This document shows positions 15,404 through 15,957 of a stretch of 15,957 bases of DNA, one piece after another (within the stretch, counting starts at the first letter, position 1; every line of letters begins with the position of its first letter). Below the pieces are notes generated by a model. It was given only the letters and a program-made list of their open reading frames with translations, ran no database searches and was not told the DNA's origin. This DNA comes from an uncultured Anaerococcus sp. (lineage in GTDB: Bacteria; Bacillota; Clostridia; Tissierellales; Peptoniphilaceae), in the NCBI RefSeq assembly GCF_947253225.1, contig NZ_CAMXYR010000034.1, forward strand, positions 1 to 15,957. Direction: 5' to 3'. The position numbers were made by a program, and so were the translations under genes.

Positions 15404-15862
15404 CTATATGTCTTTGGAGTTTATAAATTCCTCTAATTTTTTCTCTAATTCCTTATCTACAAGCTCCAAGTTTAAGTATAGGTGTCTTTTCCCATGCTCA
15501 TCCAAACCTTCTTCTACTCTTTCTAAGACAGATTTTGTAAATTCACTCTTTCTATTCTTGTAATCATAATATTTATCAGTCAATATAATATGTGAAAATC
15601 TTCCATCTTTGTCTGATTTAACCTTTTGTACATAACCCTTTTTTTCTAAAATGTTAATCTTATAGGACATGTTAGGTTGTGATATATAAAGAAAGTTTAC
15701 AAGCTCATTGATTGTTGGCTCTTCCAAATAATCAATAACTTCTAATAACATTGTTTCTACAAAGGTCAATGATGTGTTGCTATTTTCATATTTTTTAAAT
15801 ATTGACCTATAAAAATGTAATTTAGTTTTTTTGACTATATCCTCTAAAATGTTATCCTTCAT
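15404..15862 (-). CDS. MarR-family transcriptional regulator, possibly FabT-like
   Basis: This 152-residue protein has the MarR winged helix-turn-helix layout: N-terminal dimerisation helix (about 5-25), a helix-turn-helix with recognition helix SQPNMSYKINILEKKG (61-76), the wing KSDKDGRFSHIILT (82-95) with its usual D-x-D-G-R, and C-terminal dimerisation helices (about 100-150). The ATG has AGGAGG 5 bases upstream. It is directly followed by a DegV/FakB-type gene. In several Firmicutes a MarR protein, FabT, controls membrane fatty-acid genes and responds to exogenous fatty acids, so a FabT-like role is plausible but rests on context alone. The promoter region is cut short by adapter sequence at 15919. 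Confidence 0.88.
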   Translation of the reverse strand: MKDNILEDIVKKTKLHFYRSIFKKYENSNTSLTFVETMLLEVIDYLEEPTINELVNFLYISQPNMSYKINILEKKGYVQKVKSDKDGRFSHIILTDKYYDYKNRKSEFTKSVLERVEEGLDEHGKRHLYLNLELVDKELEKKLEEFINSKDI

Positions 15863-15891
15863 GATAACCTCCTATATAAAATTTTAAAATA

Positions 15892-15905
15892 AATTTAGTT
15901 AAATT
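15892..15905. promoter_or_regulatory. Candidate MarR operator palindrome
   Basis: AATTTA and TAAATT form a 6-bp inverted repeat separated by 2 bases, about 30 bases upstream of the regulator's start codon. MarR proteins often bind such sites at their own promoter. The region is almost pure A/T, so a chance palindrome is quite possible. No good -10/-35 pair was seen; the promoter may lie partly beyond the adapter junction. Confidence 0.3.
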
Positions 15906-15918
15906 AATTGATATATTA

Positions 15919-15957
15919 CTGTCTCTTATACACATCTGACGCTGCCGACGACCTAAC
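15919..15957. other. Sequencing adapter contamination (Nextera transposase adapter)
   Basis: Positions 15919-15937 (CTGTCTCTTATACACATCT) are exactly the Tn5 mosaic-end sequence as it appears in read-through of Nextera libraries. Positions 15938-15951 (GACGCTGCCGACGA) are the rest of the reverse complement of the read-1 adapter. The final six bases are where an i5 index would begin. GC content jumps at this junction. The stretch is an artefact of library preparation, not part of the genome. Confidence 0.97.

Noticed and set aside
1..15918. Mobile elements, CRISPR arrays, toxin-antitoxin or defence genes
   Set aside because: No repeat-spacer pattern, transposase, integrase or defence motifs were seen. 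All assigned genes are core translation, division, lipid or regulatory functions in an order common in Firmicutes.

Overview
The window is AT-rich DNA with every recognisable gene on the minus strand, so the genes are transcribed from high to low coordinates. The gene set and order (infC-rpmI-rplT, a SpoU/TrmH methyltransferase, pheS-pheT, zapA, a U32 protein, mutS2) and the A/T-rich codon use point to a low-GC Gram-positive anaerobe of the Clostridia/Tissierellia type. Anaerococcus, Peptoniphilus or Finegoldia relatives fit best by general impression; no database comparison was possible.

Right end (15957 down to 14534): the last 39 bases are not genomic. Positions 15919-15951 match the reverse complement of the Illumina Nextera read-1 transposase adapter, so the genomic contig ends at about 15918. 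Next come a MarR-family regulator and a DegV/FakB-type fatty-acid-binding protein, probably a small fatty-acid regulation/uptake pair.

Middle (14529 to 12561): a consensus promoter drives a leader with the features of the ribosomal protein L20 autoregulatory attenuator, then infC-rpmI-rplT and a TrmH-family RNA methyltransferase. infC has no ATG/GTG/TTG start at its proper position. It most likely begins at an AUA codon behind a GGAGG, so a conventional ORF caller truncates it by 33 residues.

From 12560 to 358: a T-box leader with a UUC (Phe) specifier precedes pheS-pheT-zapA-U32-mutS2-argS and two unassigned genes, a polytopic membrane protein and a TPR protein. Spacings of a few bases, TAATG/TGATG stop-start overlaps and Shine-Dalgarno sequences that overlap stop codons indicate one translationally coupled operon. 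It ends at a strong intrinsic terminator (311-350). The theme is translation: aminoacyl-tRNA synthesis for Phe and Arg, RNA modification, and ribosome rescue by MutS2, with one cell-division gene (zapA).

Left end (304 to 1): two tandem near-consensus promoters point out of the window. They are followed by a leader with GNRA-loop hairpins and no ORF. This looks like the promoter region of an rRNA or other stable RNA operon lying just beyond the window. No mobile element, CRISPR array, prophage or clearly novel multi-gene system was found.
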